Positions 35,901-43,952 of a stretch of DNA of 64,000 nucleotides are shown here, in pieces. The notes under the pieces are model-generated. The model saw only the letters and a list, made by a program, of their open reading frames with translations, had not been told where the DNA came from and ran no database searches. The first letter of the stretch is position 1; each line of letters opens with the position of its first letter. This DNA is from Lepidostoma basale (taxonomy: Eukaryota; Arthropoda; Insecta; Trichoptera; Lepidostomatidae). Made by a program: the position numbers and the translations under genes. The DNA is taken from positions 434,001 through 498,000 of the forward strand of contig JAHDVF020001222.1 in NCBI GenBank assembly GCA_022606425.2, in the 5' to 3' direction.

Positions 35901-38900
35901 GGTTCCAAGGTTATGCTCAGTATTTGGTGGGACCAGCTCGGCGTAGTGTATTATGAGTTGTTAAAACCGACTGAAACAATCACAGGCAATCGTTATCGAA
36001 CGCAATTAATGCGTTTGAGCCGAGCATTGAAAGACAAACGGCCGCAATACAACGAGAGACATGATAAAGTGATTTTACAGCATGACAATGCTCGACCCCA
36101 TGTTGCGAAAGTGGTCAAGACATACTTGGAAACTTTGAAATGGGAAGTCCTACCCCACCCGCCGTATTCTCCAGACGTTGCTCCCTCGGACTATCACTTG
36201 TTTCGATCAATGGCACACGGCCTAGCTGACCAGCACTTCCGGTCTTATGAAGAAGTAAAAAATTGGATCGATTCGTGGATCGCTTCAAAAGATGACCAGT
36301 TTTTTCAACGCGGGATTCGTATGCTGCCCGAAAGATGGGAGAAAGTAGTGGCCAGCAATGGACAATACTTTAAATCATAAATGTATAACCAGTTTTTTAC
36401 GATAAAGCCTCGAATTTCGAAAAAAAACGGCGGAAGCAAATTTATACACCTAATATATAAAAAAAAATTGTGATTCCTTGATAGCTTTTCACTCCAAATT
36501 ATTAAGCAACACTGTTTAAAGATGATCTGCAAGAAAAGTGCCTTCTTAGGGATCAAAAAAAATTTTTTTCTTAATTTTAGAGTTAATTTGTAGATTTTCT
36601 AATTTTTGTCACAAAAATTCAAAATGCTCACATAATTGAAATGCTCACATATTTATTTCAAATAAAATTGCTCCACTCCATAAAAGGAGAAGCATCCCCA
36701 GACCAGCAAGTCCAGTCCAGCAGGATGCTTCACTGTCGGTCTAAGACACATTCTTATATTTCTGATGATTCTGCACTGTGCCACCGAGCAAAAACTGGAA
36801 GTATTATTTTTTTCTGACACTGTGATTTATAATGTTCACAAAACAATATTAAAAAAATATAACACTGTTAAAATAATTTTTAGGTCAAAGAATATATGAA
36901 AATTCATGGGATTCCAACACTGGATTGGCCCGGAAATAAATAAACTGAAGCCTCCGTCAAAGGAAAACCTTAAAAACTTCATCGAAAAAGTGTGATTGAA
37001 AAATTTATCCAAGACTACATACATAATTTGGTGAAATCCATGCCTAAACGTATTGAAGCAGTTATTTGAAAAAAAAGGAGGAAGAACAATGTACTGATTT
37101 TGTTGGTTTTTGATCATTGTTAGTGTTGTATACCTATGTAATTTTATTTGAAAAAAATATGTGTTTATTTCAATTATGTGAGCATTTTTAATTTTTGTGA
37201 CAAAAAATTGAAAATCTACAAATTAACTCTAAAATTAAGAAAAAAATTTTTTTTGATCCCTGAGAAGGCACTTTTCTTGCAGATCATCTTTAAACAGTGT
37301 TGCTTAATAATTTGAAGTGAAAATCTATCAAGGAATCACAAAAAAAAATTATATAATTACAAAAAACCGATATTTTCAGGGTGAAAAGATTTCTGTGCTT
37401 GCTACTGTAAATGTACAAAGGATACAATATGATGAAAAACATATTATGGCCTCTTTGGGGGATTTAATTTATTCAAAGTGATAAGTAACATACAGGCAGT
37501 TCCCATAGAGTGATACTATTCTTAATCTGTTCCATACCAAGAGGATATTAATACACCCAACAAATTTTGCATCAGGCCATGACCTCAATATTACACGAGC
37601 AGTTTTAGACCCTTATTTTAGATGACAAATCACAATCGGCATATATGTTAATGACATCTGTTGATATCTGACCTAAATTGTTATCACAGGTATGCAGTAA
37701 AATTATTTCAAATCGATAAAAGATCACGATTGTGCCGATGCCAGGGGATGCTGGAATTGGCATTTTATTATATCCACTTTCGTAATATATTAAATTGAGG
37801 GCACTACTTGCAAAGTCAGTAACCTCCACAAATTTTTATTTTGAGAAAAATGAAGGAATGTGTTATTTTTGTTCTGGATATCAGATATAAAATGTTTATG
37901 GCCTGTACGTGTTTAATGAATGGAGAAAATGAGGATCACCAAAAAATGTATATTAAAAACAAGAGTAAAACTGAGATAAATTGAATTATAGTTTGGATTT
38001 TGCTGACTTTGATCAATACATTTTGGAGGTTACCGGGTTTGCAACACATAACTTTGGAATTTACCTACTTTGATTATAACATCAGAGAAAATAAAGTTAC
38101 TGGCAATCTCCAAAAAATTCTGACGAACATTTATTAATTATTGAAAAAAAGTTTTTATTATTAACAGAGTTTTTACTATTTAAAAAAAGTATTTTAACAG
38201 AGCAATAATTGTTTGAATCGGGGACTGCTATTGGTCGAGACAAAATCAAGATGGCGGCAAGTGGATGTTACTGATTTTGCAAGATACCTCAAATTTAAAG
38301 TCTTATTTTACTTGAAATTAAGCTAGTTATGATCCAAACATTTGCACACAATATACAAAAATACTTTATTAATAATCTACCATTCAAAGTTGGAAAAACA
38401 ATTTTTTTGGAGGTTACTGGCTTTGCAAGTAGTGCCCTCAATTATTAGTCATTTTCTTCGAGATATTCACATGTTTTCCACATTATCACAAAATGATTGG
38501 AATCTTAAATTGAAAGGAAAATCACGGGACAAAAACGCATCCCACATGTTGGAAATACAGACCTTAAAGCTGGTGCTAAGTTCCGGATAGTACTGGCAGG
38601 CCCACAGCGCCTTGAGCAGCAGGGCAAGCTGCTCCGTGAGCTCACCGCGGGTCCCGAGCTTGCGCGAGTTGGCCCGGCTGCGGCGCCCGAGGTCAGCTTT
38701 GTACTGGTCCAGCACGAAGTATTCCGCAATGATGTCTGTATGCGAAAGACACTGCAGCACAGCATTCATGAAGCAGGTGTTGCCGTGGTTGCGCAGGCCC
38801 GTGGCGCCAGGGGTGCGGTCGGCGGGCCACGCGGGCACCCCGGGGGGCGGCACGCGGCCAGCCCACTCCCCGGGCTGCTGCAGCTGCTTGCCCTGTAATA

Positions 38901-41566
38901 CAAGTTCTTATAATAAAACTTTGATTCCCTTCATTCAACTTTGAATAACTTTTTAAATACATTGTATTTTCATACAACTTTTTTCCACTTTTCACAAACA
39001 TGTTTCAGGCACCTCTTTAATGTCCAGCCCTCATTTGTTGTTTCTTAATGATGTAAAACTCCACATTAAATAATTAATATGAATGAAAATGTTCGTTTTC
39101 TGAAAGTTTTATTATAATTGGAAATGACATGTTCTGCCTTGCTAAGGCATTATCAAAAGTATTATTATTATTATTATGATGACTTGAATTTTAAGTGTGC
39201 CGTTTTGTAAAATCTATTACTCCAAGGGCGCACCAGGAAATGACTGACCGAACAGTGCAGTCTTTAGAAGTCTCTTAAATTTAACGTCACTATCCTCATA
39301 CTTAAGACTAACATGGAGGCTATTCCACGTCAACGGACCCACAACGCTGAAAGCACGATCATAGAAACTTGCTTTATTGGCTCTGTGACTGGAATTGTTA
39401 TGTTGTTTGCACTTGTTTCTACTGATCGGAGTGAACGTTGCCTTTCCGTTGGCATGGGTGTAACGCAGAGGTCCGGTATATACGCTGGCGATCATAGATA
39501 ATCTTTGTTATAAACATACTGATTGATGGGCGATATAAACATACTGATTGATGATCGCGATGGGCGATGATAAATTCATTATTTTGTACATCTGATGGTA
39601 ACATTGTTAGAATCCAAATGCTTAGCATTGACATCTAACAAAACAAAAACACTTTTCCGAGATTAATTTCACAAAACGATACGGGGATTTCAAACCTCTG
39701 GAAAGAATGATTTGGTTTTCCAACATACACTATGACAGACTTTTTTGAGCCTTTATTCTAGGGCAATTGAGAATAATTTGAAAAATCTAATCATTCTCAC
39801 AAGATGTTTGAAATTCATGGTTGACAAATTACTCATAGAAAGAAAAATTGTCTGAGTTCAATAATACGCGGGAAGAAGAAGGCATTAGAATGTATGATGA
39901 CAATTTTGAAAATGTAAATCAGATCAATGTTATAAAAAATAAAGTGAAATAAAAACTATTAAATAAATAAATAAAATATTGTGAAATGTGAACAAGGTTA
40001 AGAAATGTAATTATATATTTTTACATGTCGTGTGCAGAAATCGATGTTAAAGCTTGAAAATTCATTCAGAAAATTTAGAATATTCTACTCTAAAAAATGC
40101 AGTAACTACTTGTTATAAAATTTACTGGTTAAGTACTTAACCAAAGTTTGGTTGCCAAAATCGATATATCGGCTTTTGCTCTCCCAGTGAGAAATGCTAA
40201 ATCCGACAGATCGAAGTCAAAATTTTTAAGAGAATCATATAAATTTTAGACAGTGTGAGGGAGTGAGTCAGAGGTACATATTATTTACGATTTGGATATA
40301 TCTTTAATAAAATAATCAAATTTAGAATTAAAAGTATCCCAAAATTGCCAGCAACCAAAAGGTATAAATATTTATTGATCATTTACAAAGTACATGGTCT
40401 TAATACCTCCCAACTGGGGTAACCTATTCTAGAGAGGCATTATTATTAAATAAGATTCCATATTTTTAAAAACATTGCATGATTTTTTGTCTATGCCAAA
40501 ATTATTAGAATGATTTGAGTTAATGATTTATTAAATGAGATTCCAAATTTTAAAAAAACCATTGCTTGATTTTTTGTCTATGTCAAAATTATTAGTATTT
40601 TTTATTATTATTGATTTTGTTACTGCATTAGCTAGTTAGTGATATAAAGTCATTATTTTTATAAGTTAATAAACATTTTTTAATACAGCATATATTAGTT
40701 GAGAGCCATTTCACATATAATTTATTTTGTAAAATAAATTAAAATGTGAAATTACGCATTCGTATTTGGAAAATTCTACAGCTTGCTTGCTAGTGTTCGA
40801 ATATACACAATGTGTCATAAAAGTAATTCGAATATACACAATTTTCACTTCTATCTGGGATGTTTTGGAGGTTGTCTTAACTGAAAATTGAGAAGCAGTA
40901 CTCGGTGATATGTGTTACGCCAGCCAATTTGATGATACTAAATCAAACATTGTATACAGAGTACTTCTAGGCGAGTTAACGACGATGTGTGAAAGTGTCA
41001 CAGTATGCATCTGCCTAAGCAATGCAGTTCAATTTGAAGACAACGTCCAAGCGTTATTTATATACGCGCCGGTCCTTGAAATCGGACACGCTAGTTTGTG
41101 GTCTTGACGTAAATATTGAAAAGACCTTGGAGGGCTGTTAACCAATTTGAGACGCAAATGAAAAGTTCAATCAAAACATAATTTATGAAATTTACGTGCG
41201 ATGTCTAATGGATAATGTAATTACCGCTGTTACGCCCACGGAATTCATATGATGAGCGATTTTGTTGATTATTTTTTTCCATGATGCTCTTCTGAATACT
41301 TTTTTCCCAGACTTTTCACTCTCGTTGACAACATTCTGGTCGCACGGCACGTTGATGATGGATTTTGAATCAGAATCTTTTTGCTTCGATCTATGTTTTG
41401 ACATTCTATTATTCCCAAATGGGTTCCGAGGTAAAGTAAAGGTTCTTTTTAACCGGGACCCTTCTGTTTGATTCTGTTTCACATTCATTTTATCACTGTC
41501 ATTTATCAATTCCCCTTCGGAACAAGATTTCATAAATGTACTAATATTATCTTGAGACATAATCAT
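23931..41566 (-). CDS. Usp31: ubiquitin carboxyl-terminal hydrolase, USP31/USP43 type (12 exons, about 1047 aa)
   Basis: Exons on the minus strand: 41566-41225, 38892-38563, 34350-34216, 32710-32498, 31480-31333, 30031-29852, 28809-28625, 27436-27321, 26966-26817, 26546-26451, 26370-25176 and 23984-23931. All junctions are AG/GT and in phase, totalling 1048 codons with the stop. It is a cysteine protease that removes ubiquitin. Visible: basic N-terminus; Cys box [18 protein letters not shown] (catalytic Cys about 154); QQD box [21 protein letters not shown] (about 309) and CPQC (about 601), the zinc-ribbon pairs; an inserted ubiquitin-like stretch; HLKRFRQ; His box [12 protein letters not shown] (His about 714) and WYKFDD. 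A Ser-rich disordered tail follows. The start is the first ATG after an in-frame TAA. A true splice at 26451/26370 matters because one long open frame runs through that intron in the wrong frame. The last 54-bp exon is inferred only from phase and a CCGCAG acceptor; otherwise translation would read through the donor to a stop at 25122. Confidence 0.92.
24120..24949 (+). mobile_element. mariner-like element with internal deletion
   Basis: Inverted termini CGAGGTATGTTCAATAAGTA .. and, reversed on the right, CGAGGTCTGTTCAAAAAGTA, flanked by TA duplications (24118-24119, 24950-24951). The N-terminal helix-turn-helix part is open from 24288 ([48 protein letters not shown]). A deletion then joins it to the C-terminal [20 protein letters not shown], so the first two catalytic aspartates are gone. 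Non-autonomous. It lies in the last USP intron. Confidence 0.9.
26640..26790 (+). mobile_element. decayed family A fragment in a USP intron
   Basis: TGTATGACAGAGTTTTAAATG, GGAATGTAGAGCGGAAG, ATGATGAAAGTATCACTG and CTTCAAAGGGGCGGCCATGT match, in order, the thumb region of family A (compare 5080-5300). The tail is missing, and the fragment ends at USP exon 26966-26817. Confidence 0.5.
27545..28110 (-). mobile_element. non-LTR family C reverse transcriptase C-terminus
   Basis: The minus frame 28106-27687 reads [57 protein letters not shown] and [20 protein letters not shown], intact for 139 codons, then the 3' UTR. It aligns with 9680-10033. USP intron. Confidence 0.75.
28205..28600 (-). mobile_element. 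non-LTR family A fragment
   Basis: The minus strand contains [40 protein letters not shown] and SEARN, then the region matching 7530-7640. It ends a few bases before USP exon 28809-28625. Confidence 0.7.
29100..29850. other. intron stretch with no recognised element
   Basis: Part of the USP intron between exons 30031-29852 and 28809-28625. It is AT-rich, with GTGAAACC..ATTTTATGTCC near 29130 and a partly matching TAAAATAGGGGTTTCACTGT near 29641, a possible pair of inverted ends around 29120-29660. Too weak to name. Confidence 0.4.
30065..30660 (-). mobile_element. CR1/L2-like 3' end with SINE-like block
   Basis: The minus frame 30512-30252 reads [60 protein letters not shown] and KTHLFKILH stop, with the PAYIS..W..LP..LKTHLF pattern. 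The SINE-like block (TTGAACAATGATCTAAAAC .. TTAATATGAATGAAAACACC) adjoins its tail at 30065-30150. USP intron. Confidence 0.75.
31835..32425. mobile_element. RTE-like 3' end (minus) plus SINE tail (plus)
   Basis: The minus strand 32040-31835 reads [40 protein letters not shown] and AQEWTEI, the RGRPxxRWxDD..AQDRxxWxxMEEAFxQEWT signature. From about 32330 the 3' half of the 872-type SINE follows on the plus strand (ATGTCATGAGAATCAATAGC .. GTTGCATAC). Confidence 0.75.
32905..33430 (+). mobile_element. mariner-like transposase fragment
   Basis: Frames with breaks: [60 protein letters not shown] and [15 protein letters not shown]. The second and third catalytic aspartate motifs are visible (HRDN, LSDYHLF). 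The end TTTTTCAAACTACCCTCGTA (33412-33431) looks like the right inverted terminus. Dead. USP intron. Confidence 0.8.
33570..34130. mobile_element. three retroelement 3' fragments in series
   Basis: 33570-33700 is a minus-strand family A end (GATCATGCCGTTTCTCCGGA). 33698-33815 (+) reads [20 protein letters not shown] and [17 protein letters not shown] stop, the same family as 31835. 33880-34130 (+) reads [38 protein letters not shown] and [13 protein letters not shown], the KTLRD..EICEVEDIVRWGRQRR family. USP intron. Confidence 0.7.
35167..35196 (+). repeat. left terminal inverted repeat of the mariner
   Basis: 30 bp beginning TTAGGTGTATAAATTTGCTT, identical to the reverse complement of 36424-36453. 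Preceded by TA. Confidence 0.95.
35340..36380 (+). CDS. mariner transposase, mauritiana subfamily, 346 aa, intact
   Basis: Cut-and-paste transposase that binds the 30-bp terminal repeats and inserts at TA. N-terminal helix-turn-helix pair (about 1-110; [12 protein letters not shown] .. [15 protein letters not shown] .. [15 protein letters not shown]), then the linker WVPYEL (119-124; usually WVPHEL). Catalytic core: [20 protein letters not shown] with D156, [14 protein letters not shown] with D249, and [16 protein letters not shown] with D284. The 34-residue gap between the last two gives DD34D. Length and positions agree with Mos1-type enzymes (about 345 aa). There is no frameshift or internal stop. 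The start is the first ATG after the left terminus, about 170 bp in, as in relatives. The His-to-Tyr change in the WVPHEL motif is the only departure I see; activity cannot be judged from sequence alone. Confidence 0.96.
   Translation: MSAYEPNSRHLREVLILCFNMKKSAAEAHRMLSNTYGEAAISERTCREWFQRFKNGDFNVEDQHGGGREKVFEDAELEALLDQDSCQTQQELAGSLGVTQPAISKRLKVMEMIQKQGNWVPYELKPRDVERRLCVCEQLLARQRRKGFLHRIVTGDEKWVHYDNPKRRKSWGYPGHASTSTAKPNIHGSKVMLSIWWDQLGVVYYELLKPTETITGNRYRTQLMRLSRALKDKRPQYNERHDKVILQHDNARPHVAKVVKTYLETLKWEVLPHPPYSPDVAPSDYHLFRSMAHGLADQHFRSYEEVKNWIDSWIASKDDQFFQRGIRMLPERWEKVVASNGQYFKS
36424..36453 (-). repeat. right terminal inverted repeat of the mariner
   Basis: Ends ..GCAAATTTATACACCTAA and pairs perfectly with the left terminus over 30 bp. 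Followed by TA. Confidence 0.95.
37410..38562. other. USP intron sequence without recognised features
   Basis: AT-rich (mostly A/T runs), with no open frame of note on either strand and no repeat shared with the rest of the window that I could find. GAGGTTAC.GG.TTTGCAA is repeated at 38026 and 38410, with a partial reverse-strand match near 37806, a weak local repeat. Confidence 0.4.
39005..39500 (-). mobile_element. CR1/L2-like 3' end with SINE-like block, second locus
   Basis: The minus frame 39495-39217 carries [40 protein letters not shown] and [13 protein letters not shown] stop, very close to 11964-11656. An (ATT)n-type tail at 39160-39180 is followed by the SINE-like block (TGTAAAACTCCACATTAAAT). 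The first USP intron. Confidence 0.8.
39510..41220. other. AT-rich first USP intron, nothing recognised
   Basis: Contains repeated AT-rich text such as TTGATTTTTTGTCTATG.CAAAATTATTAG (about 40478 and 40570) and a 65-codon open frame at 40910-41104 that resembles nothing I know. No gene is called. Confidence 0.4.
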
Positions 41567-41799
41567 TGGCGCGCCGAAAACTAAGAGTATTTAAAATAGA
41601 ATATGTCATATCTACACGAAAAAGCGTCAGATCGTAAGGGAAATGTCACCCAGCAGCCATTTTGAAAAAATGTACATACATCCATAGATTATGAATAGAA
41701 CACGATACGCACTCATAGACAGTAAATAATGTCATAGATTAGCACTATTATTCGTTGGCCAACGACTTAAAACTACTCCGTCACTGAATAACACTACTT

Positions 41800-42140
41800 G
41801 ATCTGCGGCGAGGACCGACGCTGACGCTGCCGTGGCCAGCACGAGGACTGCCGGAGGCTGCACGGCACAGAAGCATCACGCGGATGATGGACCGCGGATG
41901 GCGCGGGCTCCCTTCGCAGCGACAGTGGTGGCCAGCATCAAGCCCCAATGGTGATTAGCTGGCGCGGCTGGTTAGCACGAGGACGGTGATCTGCGAAGCC
42001 AGCGTGGTGGCGAGTTGGCCGCTAATGGGGTCCGCGCCAAGAGGGACGTGCGAGGCGGGAATGGCCTTTGGCCGGCGCGCCGCTGGGAAGCCGCACGTCC
42101 GCCTCCTCTGAAGTCTGATTTTCAACTATCTTGGGTCGCT
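41800..42140. promoter_or_regulatory. GC-rich, CpG-rich island upstream of USP
   Basis: About 340 bp of high GC (GGCGAGGACCGACGCTGACG .. GGTGGCGAGTTGGCC) in an AT-rich neighbourhood, 230 bp upstream of the USP start codon. Some phrases recur imperfectly (GGCCAGCACGAGGACTG, GGTTAGCACGAGGACGG; AGTGGTGGCCAGC, CGTGGTGGCGAG). It could be the USP promoter or 5' UTR exon, or a decayed GC-rich repeat. A 73-codon frame crosses it without known similarity. Confidence 0.4.
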
Positions 42141-42288
42141 ACATGCAGCCCTCCGTTAGGTCACCCCCCCCCCCCAAAGTGTGGCCACTCACGAAAATTG
42201 TCAATTCACTTATTTAAGCACTATTATTGTTTTTAAATTGTCTTATCACTAATTAAAATTAAACTTTTTTTTTTTTTTAAAAAGACTA

Positions 42289-42451
42289 ACATCAAGGATT
42301 TATATCAATGATATTAGAATTTATTTTACAATCTTCAATGTGAGCAGAAAATAGCTCATTATTATGAAGAAGGAACCTGGTCGTGTCCAGGCTTGAACCC
42401 ATGCCCCCTGGATCAGGAGCCAAGCGTTCTATCCCCTAGACCACCACCCGA
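42289..42451 (-). mobile_element. second tRNA-like SINE family, copy 2
   Basis: Close copy of 1233-1397: AGAATTTATTTTACAATCTT, GAGCAGAAAATAGCTCATTA, CGTGTCCAGGCTTGAACCC, CCTAGACCACCACCCGAC. Read on the minus strand it starts with the tRNA-like head. Confidence 0.7.
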
Positions 42452-42574
42452 CTTAACTAAGATCAAACAAGCCTCCAGAGAGAAAACGTATTTTCGGTCA
42501 TGTAAAATTTGTCCAGTGCAATCTCACCTATTATGCCATGAAACATGGCTATATCAATATAAATTATAAAAATA

Positions 42575-43450
42575 GTTTGAGAATGCCCTCGCAAGGCGAA
42601 ACAAATTTGTCACTATTTATATAATTAATATAAATTAAATCCAAGTAAAACCACTAAAAATCGTGTTTACTATTATAAATTAATAATGGAGTTTTACAAA
42701 ACAAATACCTCAACCATCAATAAATCGTTGCACTTTCATTTCTCAACTCTGTGGTGGCTCATTTCGTAATAGTCCTCTCAAAACCCTTTATTTACTTATT
42801 TATCAGCTGGCACGCCATTGCCCCCTATCCATCGCCACTCTCATCCATTCAGGTCCAACAATATCTTAAACCATCGTCGGTCCAGCGGAGAAGGGGACGT
42901 CCAACTCTACGGAATCCTGTTCGCAGTTTTCACTACAGAACCCTTATCCTCCATCTGCTTTCGGTCGTCCGACAATATATATAGCCCACTGCCACTTCAG
43001 CCCACCTATTCTCAGAACCACCTCAGTCACCATGTCTCTTTCACAGATTGAAAGTATTTCATTTATAAACATGTTAATGAATTTATAATATTAAACATTT
43101 TTATTTAAACCGTTTTTAGATTAAATATCTGTTTGGTCATTTTGAATTCATATAACGTTTATAAATTCTACAACATATTTGATTTAATTTTGGTGTTTCA
43201 AAATCAAATTACTTATTTTGTTTTTAAAATAATTTGTGTGTTAGTAAAAGAATTGGAAAACAAACAAACCATCGTGCCATTTCCCCATAGGGTAGGCAGA
43301 AAGAATGGACCGCCACACTGCTCTATCCTGACACACCTTGCTAGGTTCCTCCACATTCATACAACGAGTCATACATGCACAATCGATCGATGATCATCTT
43401 TTAAAATTTGATTAATTTGGTCATGCCATGTTTTCCTCAGTCTACCTTGA
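42575..43450 (-). mobile_element. SINE-like block, RTE-like fragment and family A end
   Basis: 42575-42690 is a SINE-like block (GAATGCCCTCGCAAGGCGAA .. AATGGAGTTTTAC). 43050-42775 on the minus strand reads GGLKWQWAIYIVGRPKADGG and later WMRVAMDRGQW, a decayed KLKWRWAGHIARR..RWMRAAxDRxxW end. 43275-43450 is a minus-strand family A 3' end (ATCGTGCCATTTCCCCATAG .. GGTCATGCCATGTTTTCCTC). Confidence 0.65.
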
Positions 43451-43952
43451 CCCAAGTGATTGCGAACATCAAAATGACTGAGAATGATACAGAAAGAAGC
43501 TTGACTTTACTTATAGAGAGTTTGATTTTATTTATAGAGGAGTTTATATGTTGCGTGGTGTCCCATCAGGCCTGGATGGACAGGGAATGGGCCTAGGAAG
43601 TGATTAAGCAAGGCTGATGAAAGGGCGCCAATGCGACATATAACACCATCGGGTAAGTGGTGTATACTCTTCTATTTTCAAAATATATATAATTTGTTAA
43701 AATATATATAACATGTACTAAAAGATAATTATCTTTTTAACCACTCGCATATCAGAAACAGGTTAGTATAAAATTACTTATGCATGATGCATAAAATGCA
43801 AGTTAGCACAAAATTTTGATGACATCTTGTTTTTGATTATCTAGGTTATTTCACAAGAGTTTAACATGGCATAAGTGAGCCTCAGTTATATTAGCAGCTA
43901 GCTGTACGTTTTTTGCTTCTTGCAAGTAGTATTCAATAAGATTCAGTTAAAA

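Larger units (their letters stand above)
35167..36453 (+). mobile_element. apparently intact mauritiana-subfamily mariner, 1287 bp
   Basis: Perfect 30-bp inverted terminal repeats (35167-35196 and 36424-36453, beginning TTAGGTGTATAAATTTGCTT) are flanked by TA duplications (35165-35166 and 36454-36455). A single uninterrupted transposase frame occupies 35340-36380. Total length and layout match the roughly 1.29-kb mauritiana-type elements such as Mos1. It is inserted in the left inverted repeat of a Tc1-like element. Confidence 0.96.
35113..37407. mobile_element. Tc1-like element remnant with long inverted repeats, interrupted by a mariner
   Basis: It begins CAGTAGCGAGCACAGAAATC and ends with the near reverse complement (GATTTCTGTGCTTGCTACTG), flanked by TA (35111-35112, 37408-37409). 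Inverted repeats of roughly 250 bp can be followed inward, through GAAAAGTGCCTTCTTAGGGA on the left (resuming at 36456) and CCTGAGAAGGCACTTTTCTT on the right. Inside, the plus strand (36895-37110) encodes a decayed Tc1 C-terminus ([32 protein letters not shown]), while the minus strand near 36730-36670 carries [15 protein letters not shown], the VxVWGCFS motif of Tc1 transposases. Parts of one gene lie on opposite strands, so the body is rearranged. Without the mariner it is about 1 kb. USP intron 2. Confidence 0.88.

Noticed and set aside
40910..41107. 65-codon plus-strand frame ([11 protein letters not shown]..)
   Set aside because: Short, no family resemblance, no nearby partner exons.
42360..42451. 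tRNA gene on the minus strand
   Set aside because: Same reasoning: a dispersed tRNA-like head with an AT-rich body, also at 1233-1397.
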